Made by a program: the position numbers and the translations under genes. A DNA stretch of 64,000 nt, from contig JAWPHD010001801.1 of the NCBI GenBank assembly GCA_037043455.1, forward strand, positions 1-64,000. The letters are read 5' to 3'. This DNA comes from Cyrtodaria siliqua (lineage: Eukaryota > Mollusca > Bivalvia > Adapedonta > Hiatellidae). This document shows positions 24,237-37,039 of the stretch, one piece after another; the first letter of the stretch is position 1, and each line of letters opens with the position of its first letter. The notes under the pieces were generated by a model. That model had not been told where the DNA came from. It ran no database searches and was given only the letters and a program-made list of their open reading frames with translations.

Positions 24237-24589
24237 AGCACTGACAGATGACAACGATTTTTGAATTTTGAAGTCCCGATGAGTTTCTTGCATTTGAGAT
24301 TTACTAAAACATGGCAGAGAAGTAATTGATAATAGCGTATATTGTGCTAAACATACACAAACTATTAATTGTTAACACGGGTCTTTTAAGAAAATACATC
24401 TATACATAGTTGTTTTAACATATATACAAGTGCACATGAAATGCAAAACAGTTATAAGTTGTACTACATTATTATACACTCTTTATGGGACGGGCCTCAT
24501 CCTTTGACAAAAACTAATAATCTCAATTTCCTTGTGCAAATGTATTTAATAGCGATTTACATTTACCTATAGAAATTCTCTCCCATCCC

Positions 24590-26300
24590 TCCACCCTCCC
24601 ACCCCAAATACAATAGGCTCGAAATGATTTTGGTTCCTGTAACCTCTGGGCTCCCATGGAACCCAACTTCTGATAGCCCTTCAAATGTGTGGTTTCACAT
24701 CAAATTTTGCGTGTAAGCTGTTTTTACAGGTCTATATCTCTTGCATTTCTTGTCCTAGCTGAACTAAATTTTGGAATTGGTTTCCTTATAGTATGTAGCA
24801 TTATGCATCTTATTCATACTTCACCCATATTGGGACATGGGCTCCCTCCTCCCACCCCCCACCCCACCCCCACCCGCCCCCACTCCCCCCACACCATTTT
24901 TCTTTTTTTACTTCTTTTTTTTTTACATATTTCTGTTTGTTTTAGTCGATTCTTACACATATATGTTGCCCCCGCCTCTCACCCCCTCACCCCCCCCCCC
25001 CCCACCCCCACTTGAAACTTTTTTTTTTTTACATATTTCTGTGTTGTTTTAGTCAATTCTTACACATATATGTTGCCCCCTCCCCCACACCCACACCCGC
25101 CTCTCACACCCTCCCCCCCACTTGAAACTTATTTTCATTTTTTTATTATATTTTGCATATTTCTGTGTTGCTTTTGTCAATTCTTACACATGTTGCTCCC
25201 TCCCCGCCCCCTGCCTCCCCTCCCCCGCTACCCCCAGCCCCCACCACACACTCGAAAATAGAATATTTTAATTTAATTTTTTAATGTTTTTTACATATTT
25301 TTGTGTTGTTTTGGTCAATTCTTACACATAGCTTCTTACACATATATGTTGCTCCGTCCCCCCCACTGACTCTACCCCCACCCCCACTCCACACACACAC
25401 ACACTCGAAATTATTATTATTATTATTTTTACATATTTCTGTGTTGTTTTGGTCAATTCTTATGTTGCCCCCCCCCCCCCCTCCCCTCCCCCACCCCACC
25501 CCCACGCTCGAAACTGGAATATTTTTATTTAATGTTTGTTGTTTTTTACATATATCTGTGTTGTTTAGGTAAATTCTTACACATAGCTTCTTACACATAT
25601 ATGTCGCCCCCTCCACCCCACACCCTGCCTCTAGATCCCACCCCCAACACCCCCCTCCCCACTCCCTGCCTCTCCACCCCACTCGAAACTCGATTTTTTT
25701 TCTTTTTACATATTTCTGTGTTGTTTTTGTCATTTCTTACACATAGCTATCTTGCACACCACCCCCCACCCCGACCCCACCACCACCCCCACCGCACACA
25801 CTCCCCACACTCGAAATATTTTTATTTTTATTTTGTTTTACCATATTTCTGTGTTGTTTTGGTCAGTTCTTACATAGCCTCTTACACATTTATGTTGCCC
25901 TCCCCACCCCCCGCCTCCCACCATCCCCACTCAAAACTCGATTTTTAATTTATTTTATTTTTACATATTTTTGTGTTGTTTTGGTGAATTCTTACATAGC
26001 TTCTTACACATATATATTGCCCTCACCACCCCCACTCCCCCCACCACCCACCCCACCTCTCCCCACCCTACCCCAACCCCCAACCCCACTCAAAACTTGA
26101 TTTATTTTTTATTTATTTTTTACATATTTCTCTGTAGTTTTGTCAATTCTTACACATAGCTATGTTGCGCCCCCAACCCACCCCACATTGTTTAAGCCTT
26201 TTTTCTGATGGTATATACTATCTACATAATTTATTAATCTCTGAAAAATCGAATAGTCGAGCTGCGCTGTTCTCCGACAGCTCTTGTTATAAATATATTT
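24590..26300 (+). repeat. C-rich minisatellite element, copy with about 12 units
   Basis: A non-repetitive lead (24610-24840: GGTTCCTGTAACC, GCGTGTAAGCTG) is followed by tandem units to about 26190. Each unit has TTTTACATATTTCTGTGTTG, TCAATTCTTACACATA, TGTTGCCCCC and a long C-rich run ending CACTCGAAACT. Unit length varies with the C run. It closes with TCTGAAAAATCGAATAGTCG and AGCTGCGCTGTTC, the reverse complement of ends seen at 18.1 and 34.2 kb. Proline-rich frames here come from the C runs and are not genes. Confidence 0.75.
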
Positions 26301-26339
26301 CCTTCAATAAGTTCTATAAACACTTTTCCATGTTGCGTG

Positions 26340-27560
26340 TGTAGATATATGGTTTAAGGACTGTTTTTTCTTTTGTAAATATTGATTCATTACTGTCAAC
26401 AATGTATTTCCATCTTTTGGGTATAGCTTTTAATATGCTTGACAGTTCAGCAATCCAGTTATTTTTACACTTAGTTTATTGTAAATTTTGTTTTGTTATA
26501 TCCTTCCGTTTTCATATATAATGTCAAATGATGAAAATTAAATCTGAATCAATCCAATTAGTGAAAGCTAATGTATTTCCTCCTAATTGTATTTGTTTAT
26601 TTCCCCATATAACTTGCTGTCTGATATCTGCATAATTATTGAATTTTGGATTTTGACCACCCCCTATTTTAATCCAACATTTTAAGAGATCAATATAAAA
26701 ATCAGGTAATGGATGTTTTCTAAACTATCTATGTTATCAATGTTCATATGAAAGATTAAAACGTATTTTCCATATTTTTCCAAATAATATTGAGGACGAA
26801 ATTTCCATGATGCTTTCTTTGTGTTTATTAAAGCTTTTATCCATCTCATTTTGAGTGATATGAAAAAAGATTCTGGATCACATATATCTAATCTCCCTTT
26901 TTCCTTTAATCCAATAAGAGTTTTCCTTTTAATTTTCTCTCGTTTATCATCCCATAGGTATGTATATATCGTAGTATTTATTTCTTTAATAAATGTTTTA
27001 GGAATAATGTATGATTGTGCTATGTATGTAAACTTTGGAAGTATTAATGTCTTAATTATTGTGCTCTTCCAAAAACAGTTAATTTTCTTGTTTCCAATTT
27101 TGTATTAACTTCTTGCATATATCAATTTTGTATTTTAGATTTGTCTCAATACACCTTAATTTATCAGTACCAATGAAAGCCCCAAGTGCTTTAATAGGAC
27201 CAGTCGGCCTTGATATCTTTTCCTGATAGTGTTTCATTTCCCTTATCCACATACCCTCAGTTTTCTTTCTATTTAACTCTAATCCCGAATATTTTCCAAA
27301 TGTTTCAATATTTATGACCTAAATAATTTCATCTTTAGATGTAACAAAGATGGTTGTATCATCGGCAAGCTATGATATTTTCAAGTAGTTGGTACTACTA
27401 TGCCTGAGATTTATTTTAATTCATGTATGTTTTGATTGCATCTAATTTGTGTTGCCATTATTTCCGCTATCAGAAAGAATAAAAGAGTGGGCATTCCTGT
27501 TTTAATGCCGCGTGACTGATGAATGGTTGAGATTTCCAACCGTTGTTAAAAATACAGCAT
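26340..27560 (-). mobile_element. LINE ORF2 fragment, L1-like, decayed
   Basis: The minus strand carries pieces of a LINE RT and its C-terminal region: ANDTTIFVTS-like catalytic vicinity near 27350, RKKTEGMWI-like sequence near 27250, and FFISLKMRWIKALINTKKAS near 26830. Frames change and stop many times. Orientation and order are consistent with one insertion. It is similar in kind to the LINE at 9.2-11.3 kb and the one at the right window end. Confidence 0.6.
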
Positions 27561-28902
27561 CTAGTGTTATTATAAATTGTTGTCATCCATTGTTCTCTAA
27601 AGTTTTATATTTTATCAATATTTACCTTGAGCGTCAGTATAACTATCTTTTTCTTGTAGTAAACTATTAAGTGTTCCAAAGTATGTGTTTCTTTCTCTTT
27701 GGTCAATGTTTGCACAATGTTTGCATAAATATTTGCAGATGTATATATCGTTCTTCCTATCTGTATGTTCATGATTCCATATCTACCTTGAGGGTCAGTA
27801 TAACTATCTATTAGATCGTATTGTAAGATCTTATTTATACATATTGAGCAACCCCTGCTTGCATTTGTACACAAAAGAGTTAAAGACATCCCACCAGCCT
27901 AATCCATCCTATAGAAATAGTGGGGGCATAATTATGATTGTTTTTTTTCATGCATTGTGACAATGACGAGAATATCATGCAAAATTGGAGATTGGTATGT
28001 ACTGTTATATTATGAGGCCCCGACAAACAATTTTAAATCCGATTTAATTAATTCTAAATTTTATGTATAACAGTACCAGCATGATTTAATTTCAATATTT
28101 TTAGTATTGATTTTAGTTAAGTTTAAGACAACATATATTATATCATTAATTTAATAATAATTATGTGTAAACTTACATTAATTCGGTCTTCTAAAATGGT
28201 CTCCAAATACAGTCTTTGAACAATAAACTGACCCATCTTAACCAAATTCGATTTCGGTATCCATAGGATGATCGACGTGCGTTGTCCAAACTATTTTTTT
28301 TCATTCCAATGACACACAGCTAAGTTTGTTTTTAAAATGTACTGTATGTCACCACAATAACCTATCCGTTTGTCGTGAAAAATGTTTAGTGTGTTATTAA
28401 AAGATTCCACTAAATAAGAGTCCATACTGAAAATGTAATTCTGGGGAATTTTGTAAACGTCAAAACTTTTGATTGTCGATAATAAAAGCTGTTTTTGCAA
28501 AATGATAATACGACTTGGCTCATATTTTTTATCTATTTTACATCTGGATGCTGGATTCTTATTTAGAAAAAAATACCATACATGGGACTTTAAAGGGATA
28601 TTTTGTCATGATTGTAATGTTGCTTATTGTGTACTATTTCAGTCTATACATATTTGTTATAATAAAATAAATTGAATTTGCAGAATTTACCTTTTTAATC
28701 TGCCATATTTAAATGTTTCTATTCGAAACAGTAAAATGAACATTTAGCAACTGTAAGAAACATTGCACATTGTAGTTTTATATAAAATAATGTCAGGGCC
28801 TCAATACATATTTTCCACAGTGTTTGTGATCGTCTCTAGGTGTAAAATGTCCGTGATCTTTTGATTCTGGTGTGATTTCTTTAAACATATCCCATTCGTT
28901 CA
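27561..28902. other. Gene-free interval
   Basis: Contains a loose duplication (27612-27650 and 27778-27815, both with GTCAGTATAACTATCT). Otherwise AT-rich sequence with nothing recognisable. Confidence 0.45.
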
Positions 28903-30280
28903 TTTTTAGCTCGACTATTCGAAGAATAAGAGAGCTTATGTAATCACCCCGGCGTCGGCGTCGGCGTTGGTGTCGGCGTCGGCGTCCCACATCAAGGTTT
29001 GCGTGTAAGCTGTGTTTACAAGTCTATATCTCTTAGAATTCTTACCCTAGCACAACCAAATTTGGCCATTAGCTTTCTTATAGCATTATCGTAAGGGCTG
29101 CTTAAGTAATTTTGGTTCCTGTAACCCCTGGGCTCCCAGGGAACCCAAATTCTGATAGACCCCCTCCCCGCCCCCAACCCCGCCTCTCAACCCCTCCCCC
29201 CCTGTTGAAACTTTTTTTTTATTATATATTTCTTTCTTGTTTTAGTCAATTCTTACACATATATTATGTTGCCCCCACCCCTCCCCCCAAACACCCACCA
29301 CCACCTCCCCCCCCCCCCCCCCACACACACACTTGAATCTTATTTTTTTTTTTTTACATATTTCTTTGTTTTTAGTCAATTCTTACACATATATGTTGCC
29401 CCCTCCCCCCCCCCCCCAACACACTCCCGCCTCTCACCGCCGCTCTCCCCCACCCCACCCCCACTTGAAAATCTATTTTCTTTTTTTTTTTACATATTTT
29501 TTTGTTGTTTTAGTCAATTCTTACACATATATGTTGCCCCCCACCCCCCCCCCCCCCCCCCCCACCACCCCACACACTCGAAACTAGAATATTTGTATTT
29601 AATTTTTTTTTTTTTACATATTTCTGTGTTTTTTGGTCAATTCTTACACATATGTTGCTCCCATGCATCTCTCCCCCCCCCCCTCCCTTCCCCCACCAAC
29701 CCATCCACACTCGAAACTCGTTTTTTTGTTTTTTTGACATATTTCTGTGTTGTTTCTGTCAATTCTTACACATAGCTATCTTGCCCCCCACCCCCCCCCC
29801 CCCCCACTACCCCCACCCCCAATCTAATTTTTATTTTTTTATTTTGTTTTACCATATTTCTGTGTTGTTTTGGTCAATTCTTACATATCTTCTTACACAT
29901 ATATGTTGTCCTCTCCCCCCCACCACTCCCCCCTCTACCCCATCCCCACGCAAACTCGTTTTTTTTTTTTTTTTAAATATTTTTGTGTTGTTTTGGTGAA
30001 TTCTTACATAGCTTTTTACACATATATGTTGCCCTCACCACCCCCACTCCCCCCACCAACCACCCTGCCTCTCTCCCACCCCCATCCCGCACCCCACTCA
30101 AAACTCGAATTTTTTATTTTTATTTATTTTTTTACATATTTCTGTGTAGTTTTGGTCAATTCTTACACATAGTTATGTTGTGCTCCCAACCCCACCCCAC
30201 ATTGTTGTAGCCTTGTTTTCTGATGATATATACTAGCTATAAATTTATTATTCTCTGAAAAATCGAATAGTCGAGCTGCG
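28903..30280 (+). repeat. C-rich minisatellite element bounded by inverted AGCTCGACTATTCGA
   Basis: Left end AGCTCGACTATTCGA at 28908-28922; the exact reverse complement TCGAATAGTCGAGCT is at 30263-30277. Inside, in order: a (CGTCGG)n tract, a lead block (28997-29160) shared with 24.6 kb and, inverted, 34.4 kb, and about nine C-rich minisatellite units of the type described at 24.6 kb. Non-coding. The layout resembles tandem-core elements known from bivalves (pearl-like, Helentron-associated), which is an inference. Confidence 0.7.
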
Positions 30281-31075
30281 CTGTTCAGCCTTGTGCATTT
30301 ACCGATATAAAATGCACGTTGTCAATATTTACTTTATTTATCACCATAATTTATTGTATTCTTCACGCATAAGAGTCTTGCATTGTAATAGTGTCATAGT
30401 GTAACCGCCGGCTTTGTGATTTTAATATTCATGATCACGTCAATACCACGAGGACGCATGACTAACTGTTGAATTTTGTTTACATGATAGTGTGTTTTTT
30501 TACACACGTATGTTATTATGAGCAGAAAAAAACGTTTTGTGGTTATCGTTACGCATATTGATTTTCATCAATAACATTGACATGGATGTATTTCATTTTG
30601 GTGATATGTCGCCATGTAAATGTTGGTGCAATATTTACACCATAGCGATGTCATGTCTGTACCGATAGTATAGTATTACGTGTAATAAACGTATCCGCAC
30701 AAAAAATCTGTTCATCTCATACATAATTGTTTCAATAGCAACATGCACATGGAGACCGTTCATGTCCATGAAACAACTCCAGTGAATGCCGATATGGCAT
30801 ATATGTTGGTAAAAGACAGTAGCCTCCCAAGAAGAATGCATCATAAAGAAAGGATATTGTATATTCATACATTATGGTCATAGATCGTTATAATCATGCA
30901 TGTTTGTCCCAGTGCAACATGTACATGGCGACATCTCATTCAGTGATATGTTGCCATGCAAATGCCGCTGTGACAACATGTTGATGAAATACATCCTTGT
31001 ATATCCATTTCGGTTACTATCATATATATTAGTTTCACAACAACATGCACATGGACACACACATCTAATTTTGAT
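30281..31075. other. Gene-free interval
   Basis: Contains two related stretches (about 30598-30632 and 30938-30975, both with GATATGT.GCCATG.AAATG). No coding region is recognised. Confidence 0.45.
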
Positions 31076-31376
31076 GGTATTCTGTGGTTACTAACTGTGT
31101 TGCAGATTTGTTTTTATTGCTGTAAAAGAGATTTTATGTTGAGTTTTCCACCTGCTATCCAGAGTGACATTATTGATGCAATTAATCATACATCTCGGTA
31201 TCTAGAAGATACTCTATATTGATAATCCATTATTTTCTCATATTGTTACTAAAATGTATCCACCAGTAGCAAATAATTATTATGTCACTCTGGATAGCAG
31301 GTGGAAAACTCAACATAAAATCTCTTTTACAGAAGTAAAAACAAATCTGCGACACAGTTAGTAACCACAGAATACC
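31076..31376. repeat. 95-bp-arm inverted repeat made of PLE-like RT sequence
   Basis: Arms at 31076-31170 and 31282-31376 are close reverse complements. The left arm, read on +, and the right arm, read on -, both contain the VADLFLF region of the PLE-like RT (compare 11.7 kb). The spacer (31171-31281) holds the following RT codons including a decayed SRYL motif. An inverted duplication inside one element explains this. Confidence 0.8.
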
Positions 31377-31745
31377 AAAAACCTGACGGTAAACAGTTTT
31401 ACCGTATCTTATAAAGATATTATCGAGAAGAAAAGATAACGCTCTACAAATATCAGCTCAGGTCCACATATTATAAGTATAAAGCAAGCCCTGACATTAG
31501 TACAAGCTAGAATAGTAGCAGGCCTACATTCTCTAGTCTTCTATATAAGCTGACTCAAGTTATCTTTGGTCAGATTATCTGGTAGATTAGTGTATAGTGT
31601 AATGTAGAAAAGTCATAGGTGCTAATTTATCAATGACTTCTCCGGAGTTATTGATCGACCAACATAAATCGATACCTGAATTTTCAAAAACCTTTTCGCA
31701 ATAGTTTATAACATATTCTTTAATAGCGGAAAGGCTTCGAAGGTC
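31377..31745 (-). mobile_element. PLE-like RT fragment
   Basis: Minus-strand sequence continues from the inverted repeat: GKTVYRQVF-like, then DLCWSINNSGEVIDKL, which matches NLFWSIKNSGDVLDKV of the copy at 6.6 kb. Stops and shifts abound. At about 31746 it meets Gypsy pol in the opposite orientation, an abrupt junction. Confidence 0.7.
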
Positions 31746-31746
31746 T

Positions 31747-33250
31747 TGACAGCTTCTGAAATCAATTATGCACAAATTGAAAAGGAAATGTTTGCAATCG
31801 TTTTTGGATGCAAACGAGTTCACTACTATGTCTATGGGCACAAAACTCGTCTGCAAACTGAACATTTGCCATTAGTTTCAATCCCCTTCATGCCGCCCCT
31901 GCCCGCTTGCAACGCATGATGTTGCACCTACACAGGTATGACAGATATATCACACATGTACATGGGAAACAGATACCGGTTGCCGACACGCTTTCCCGTA
32001 AATCATTTAGCGACACATACCCAGACCTATGTTTAGGTATGGAAGTACAGGTCAATACGGTCGTGTCAGGTTTTCCTGTAAGTGACAGAAAATTACAGGA
32101 ATTAAGAACACAAACTGAAAATGACAAACAATTCAATGTCCTTAAGCACACTATCCTTGAAGGTTGGCCGGAATTCAGAAATCAATGTCACCCCCAAATG
32201 TTGAACCTCTGGAATTTTCGGGACGAATTATCAGTGATAGATGGGTTGATCATGAACGGTCAGAAAATTGTCATACCCCAAGAATCAAAACCAAGAATGC
32301 TTGAAATAATTCACACTGGCCACATGGGCTCTTAAGGGCCCGAGAATAAATGTTCTGGCCACGCATTTCAGCGGACATAACTGAAATGGTATTTAATTGT
32401 TCTGTCTTCTTGGAACACAGAAATTCAAACCTAAGAAACCCCTAATATCCCATGACATTCCTGATTATCCCTGGCAGATAGTTGCCACTGATCTATTTAC
32501 ATTGGACAACAAGAGTTACATTCTTGTGGTCGATTATTACAGTATATACTTCGAGGTCAAGGATATACCCAACATGAAAGGTAATACTGTTATCAATCGT
32601 ATGAAAGGAATATTTCGTCGTTTTGGCATACCTGAGAAAGTAGTCTCGGATTCGGGTCCCTGTTATTCTTCTCAGGAATTTGCAAATTTTGCAAATGAAT
32701 GGGATTTCAGTCTCATTACGTCAGATCCTTACCATCCAAGGTCCAACGGACTTGCAAAAAAATATGTAAAAATCTCAAAAAAAATCTTGCTTGGCATTCT
32801 TGAGTATAGAGTCACTCCGCTTAAAGAGATAAGGTTCTGTCCCTCAGAATTGCTCATGGGCAGAAAGTTACGCTCAGTTCTCCCCACTGTACAATAACAC
32901 CTCAATGCTCACTCTCTAGTCAAAGAGAAAATTCCGTCACACAAACAAAAAGAAAAAGTTTATTACGACAGAAATACCAAACCCCTGATACCCCTTAAAG
33001 TTGCCGATTCTGCTAGAATACAACAGCCAAACAAAACTTGGAAAAAGGCAGTAGTCGTAAGCAAACACAATGAACGTTCATATTCAGTTCAAACGTAGGA
33101 TGGTGCTGTGTGCAGGAGAAATAGGAACGATTTATTAAAAACAAATGAGCCCATCTCAAACCAAGAAACAGCTGATTCTGAAATACAGATTCCCTTTGAA
33201 AATGATTTATCCCAATTGGAACCCAAAGTCGAAGAAATATCCTCGCCATA
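31747..33250 (+). pseudogene. Gypsy pol fragment: RNase H and integrase
   Basis: RNase H end at 31747-32010 (YAQIEKEMFAIVFGCKRVHY, then TRLQTEHLPL and DTLSRK), with a frameshift near 31900. Integrase zinc region about 32305-32420 (HTGHMG), broken by stops. Integrase core 32430-32897: ATDLF (first Asp) and SDSGPCYSSQEF (second Asp). At the third catalytic position the sequence reads NGLAKKYVK, so the usual Glu appears replaced by Lys. RT, protease and gag are missing. The downstream LTR at 33675 fits the same element. Confidence 0.8.
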
Positions 33251-33674
33251 AATCTCTGTAAAACCTATTTCAAAACCAAGTTCAAATGTATAAATAACAA
33301 GGTCAGGAAGGGCAGTTAACCAGAAAGTAACTGAGTCAATGTGAAACTGACCAACCTGCAGTACATTATAATTATCATCAATCAGCTCAGCAGACTAGCA
33401 CAAGCCACATGAGAGATGAGATTTCATCAGCATTTCATGGACAATGTTTATCTCAGGAAGTGGTAGTAATAAACTTGAGTGTGTGAACTTCATTAATGGT
33501 GTAAACTAACTAAACATAGTACTGTGAATAGCTAATCAAAGGATTATCAGGAAATGATAAGAAGGTGCTATTCCTGTAATATTTTAAACTGACAACACTC
33601 TATGGTGTAATAATGTAATTCTGCTTGTTGAAACTATTTGATGCATTATATGCTTTGTTTCTTCAGGAGAGAGA

Positions 33675-33883
33675 TGTTACAATATGTCTATTGATTTTAT
33701 GTATTGTCTGTCACTACTCGCTACTGACTGATAAGCACCGCCTCTTGGTTCCTCCCTTATCTTGGATAACTCCTGCTGTCCACATTAATAACATTCTAAT
33801 GCTGGCATTCTTACTTCATACATCTATATGATTCAATAAAGATAGAATACATACACTGTCATTTATATTATTTATTCATAACA
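33675..33883 (+). mobile_element. Short Gypsy 3' LTR
   Basis: It starts TGTTACAATATG and ends CATAACA, with inverted ends TGTTA/TAACA. A purine-rich tract (CAGGAGAGAGA) lies immediately upstream and a polyadenylation signal (TTCAATAAAG) sits inside at about 33832. Length is 209 bp. No second LTR copy is in the window, so the call rests on ends, tract and position behind the integrase. Confidence 0.6.
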
Positions 33884-34023
33884 TAGCACCCTCCTCTTTT
33901 AAACTCCTGCAATTTAATGCCATGGATACCGATATTTAACTGCTCATTGTATACATGTAGAAATATTTCGATTTCAGGAACATATTATAATATGTATTTG
34001 ATTCAATATCCTTCAGGGTTAAA

Positions 34024-34600
34024 GTCATACTTTATACCATATACCTGCAATTTGCATCAACTGATCTGTGTCACTAAGAATCATCCTCCATGAAAAGTAA
34101 GATATGATCATTTAACTTGCTGATATTTGTTTATTTTTTCCTCTGACAGGTTTAGAGGTGTCTGTCACACAGTGTTATATAAAACAACGGCTGTCGGTGA
34201 ACAGAGCAGGTCGACTATTCGATTTTTCAGAGAACAATAAATTATATAGCCAGTATATACCATCGGCAAATAAGGCTAAAACAATGAGGGATGCGGTTGG
34301 GGTGCAGGGCGGGGGGGGGGGGGGGGGGGGGGGGGGTGGGGGGGGCGAAATGTAAGAGATATAGACTTGTAAACACAGCTTACACGCACAATTTGATGTT
34401 AAATGGGACACAGTTTAAGGGCTATCATACTTTGGGTTCTATGGGAGCCCATGGGTTACAGGAACCAAAATTACTTAAGCAGCCCTTAAGATAATGCTAT
34501 AAGGAAGCTCATGGCCAAATTTGGTTGTGCAAAATTTGATGTTAAATGGGACACAGTTTAAGGACTATCATACTTTGGGTTCCCTGGGAGTCCATGGGTA
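34024..34600 (-). repeat. C-rich minisatellite element, reverse copy with long G run
   Basis: 34024-34310 matches 17880-18180 (GCTGTCGGTGAACAGAGCAG, TCGACTATTCGATTTTTCAG). A near-continuous G run at 34310-34345 is all that remains of the minisatellite. A lead block, reverse complement of 28997-29155, follows and is partly duplicated (AATTTGATGTTAAATGGGAC at 34389 and again at 34540). Confidence 0.7.
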
Positions 34601-34609
34601 TGAGTACAG

Positions 34610-35825
34610 CACAATAGATAATTACGACAACATCAAAATAGAACATACGGAAGAAGAGAAACTATCTAAGCCTATGCCAAGGCCTAGAAATTCTTTGGAT
34701 AAGACTAAGGAGACTTCAAGGAGTGAAGATATTGAAGTACGTCGCGACAATGAGATGAAGAATCAGAAGATGATTTAGGAGAGAAATATGTTGAAATGAC
34801 ATATGACGTTGGGGACGCCCATACCCCTGCAGAGGATGACGATATAAAAATAGAAACGGAAGATGCAAGTCAGAGTACAGTAAAGGCTGATACAGCGTCT
34901 GTGGAAGCTGATATAGGCAGTCATACTGACAGCCATACGGACCAGGATATTGAGGAAGAACAAACGGCTAGGAAAACATTTGAGATGCCTCAGGATGAAA
35001 GAAAGACAGCAACAGTGGAAACTGATGCTGAAGTGAAAGTCGATGGAGAACCTGAAAATGCTCAGGGGATAAGACCGCCTGAATAAAACCCATATAAACA
35101 AAGACAATGGAAATCAGAGAGACCTACAAAGAGACCAAGATGGTTGGAACCTTACCAAGTTAATATTGTCAAATAGACCCATTGATAATAGAACTGATGC
35201 ATTAGAAAAACTGTTACATTAAGGACTTTTTAACACATTAAGTTCGGATATAGCGAATAAAATACTAGAGGCAGTAATGAAAAAGGATTTTAATTGTATA
35301 TATATATATATGTAAAGCGAACATGTTTCAAGTATTTTATAATGAAAATAATGAAAACATAAGACATCTAAAGATGCAATATATAATATTGTATTAGTCA
35401 ATCAAGTTGGATATTTAAATGTAAATAGTTTAATGTTTTGTTTTCTTAGGTAGTTATCTTATTGTACGGACACAATTTTCAGGAACATAGGAGAGAACTG
35501 TAAATGTGATTACATTACTAATGAAACGTTATTTAATTATGGAGATCATATGAGATGAAATGGGGGGATTATTTTTCAAATAAGCTTCATATTTATATCT
35601 TTTTGGTCAACAACATTGTTAATAGTTAATATTTGGTAAGTTGATTAAACAATTTTGTTTGCAGAGAAGGGAATACTGATAGCATAGTATCAATTGCGTA
35701 CGCTATTTTGTATGAACAATAGCAATGCGTTAAGTATGTGCTATTATATATTTATTAATTTATAAATAATATAACTTTGATTGCAGGTTAAATGATGAGA
35801 CATCATTTTCCAGAGAGGGGGAGAA
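34610..35825 (+). pseudogene. Gypsy element, pol C-terminal tail and 3' end
   Basis: Acidic, Glu/Asp/Thr-rich frames (34521-34778, 34796-35086) lead to KRPRWLEPYQVNIVK and a stop at about 35177, a style of ending seen in Gypsy Pol proteins. A purine-rich tract (CAGAGAGGGGGAGAA) directly precedes the LTR at 35826. No RT or integrase remains. The assignment to one element with the LTR is by position. Confidence 0.5.
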
Positions 35826-36818
35826 TGTAGCAGAGATAGGTTTTGTGATATTTACATATGTCATTAGTCTATTACATTTTACATGTTTAAAACTTACTTG
35901 CCTAGTCGAGCTATTAATTTTTGGTAGGCATTCCAAGAGGGAATCCCAGGTACTATTTTTAGATATTAGTGGTCAGTGAAACTATTTTCTGTAGCGTAGT
36001 TAAACGGTGGTTATTAAGCATTTGGCGCGAACTTGACTGAAAGTCACTTTTGCAAAGATTGTCGATAGAGTTGGACGCATTTCTTATGCGTAGCATTTGG
36101 TCTTGATTGGAGAAGATTTGAGTTGAAAGATTGTTTTGATATGACTCGTGTCGTAGCTGTTAATAGGTAACTATATCCTGAAGTGTTGTATTATTGAAAT
36201 TCTATTTCGAGTGATGGTTATTGATGAGTTGTTTACGCCTTGCAAATTGGCGCGTTTCGGCGGACTACTTTGGTCTATGAAATTGTCGGTGCTGAATATT
36301 TCCTAACACATTGCATGTACAATTCTAATGTATGGTTGCAGTAACCAGTAACAAGTAACACACGCACGGTGAGACGTGACGGACGGATAGTAGAGAGTTC
36401 TTTTGGTGCCATACACCAAGGTAATTATTGTAATCCATTGTCTATGTTAAATTATTACTGTCTTTAACACCATATTGAGTTATAAACGAGTATAAGCTAT
36501 GCTTGCAGACCACTATGTACAGTTCTATTACTATCTGTTTTAACAATTATTTGTATTTACTATCATGTATATATCAATTTTGTAAACTATCAGGGCTATG
36601 AATATTGTATAAGAGTATGTGCATATTATTGTCATAACTGATGTATAATTCTATGTATAGTTATATTTTATATACTGACAGATTAGATATGTACGGTGAT
36701 CATGTACTTCCAGATCCGAGTAAATACAGATATAAGTTACATGACTGAATCTAGCTGTGGTATATTCTTGACCCACTACCTCCCTATCACAATGTTGTGA
36801 TAATCCAAGACTATTAGA
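35826..36818 (+). mobile_element. Gypsy-like 3' LTR, about 990 bp
   Basis: It starts TGTAGCAGAGATAGG right after the purine tract, and is collinear with the truncated LTR at 15615-16373 up to the point where that copy runs into its primer binding site. This supports both as LTRs of one family. It contains a local duplication absent from the other copy (around 36080-36240). Confidence 0.65.
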
Positions 36819-37039
36819 CTTATTTCAGGGACTCGTGAAGAGGTTAATGTAAAGTGCAAGAAGTGCCTGAAGATATCTAAAACTTTCGTCTGTGTGATTG
36901 TTGACCTTGACGTTATACATGTATGTGTCTGGTCTAAAACAGTTGGTTTAACATTAGGTTTAGTGATCGAAATCCTTTATGGCGTGTTTCTTGATTTATC
37001 TCTCTCATGTGAATCTTTTAAAATGAATGATAGATGTGT

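Noticed and set aside
24689..26159. Proline/histidine-rich ORFs, also at 29112-30210
   Set aside because: They are produced by the C runs of the minisatellite, occur in all frames, and change frame between units.
34796..35086. Acidic 96-codon ORF as a host gene
   Set aside because: It leads straight into a Gypsy-type Pol ending, a purine tract and an LTR, so it is element-derived.
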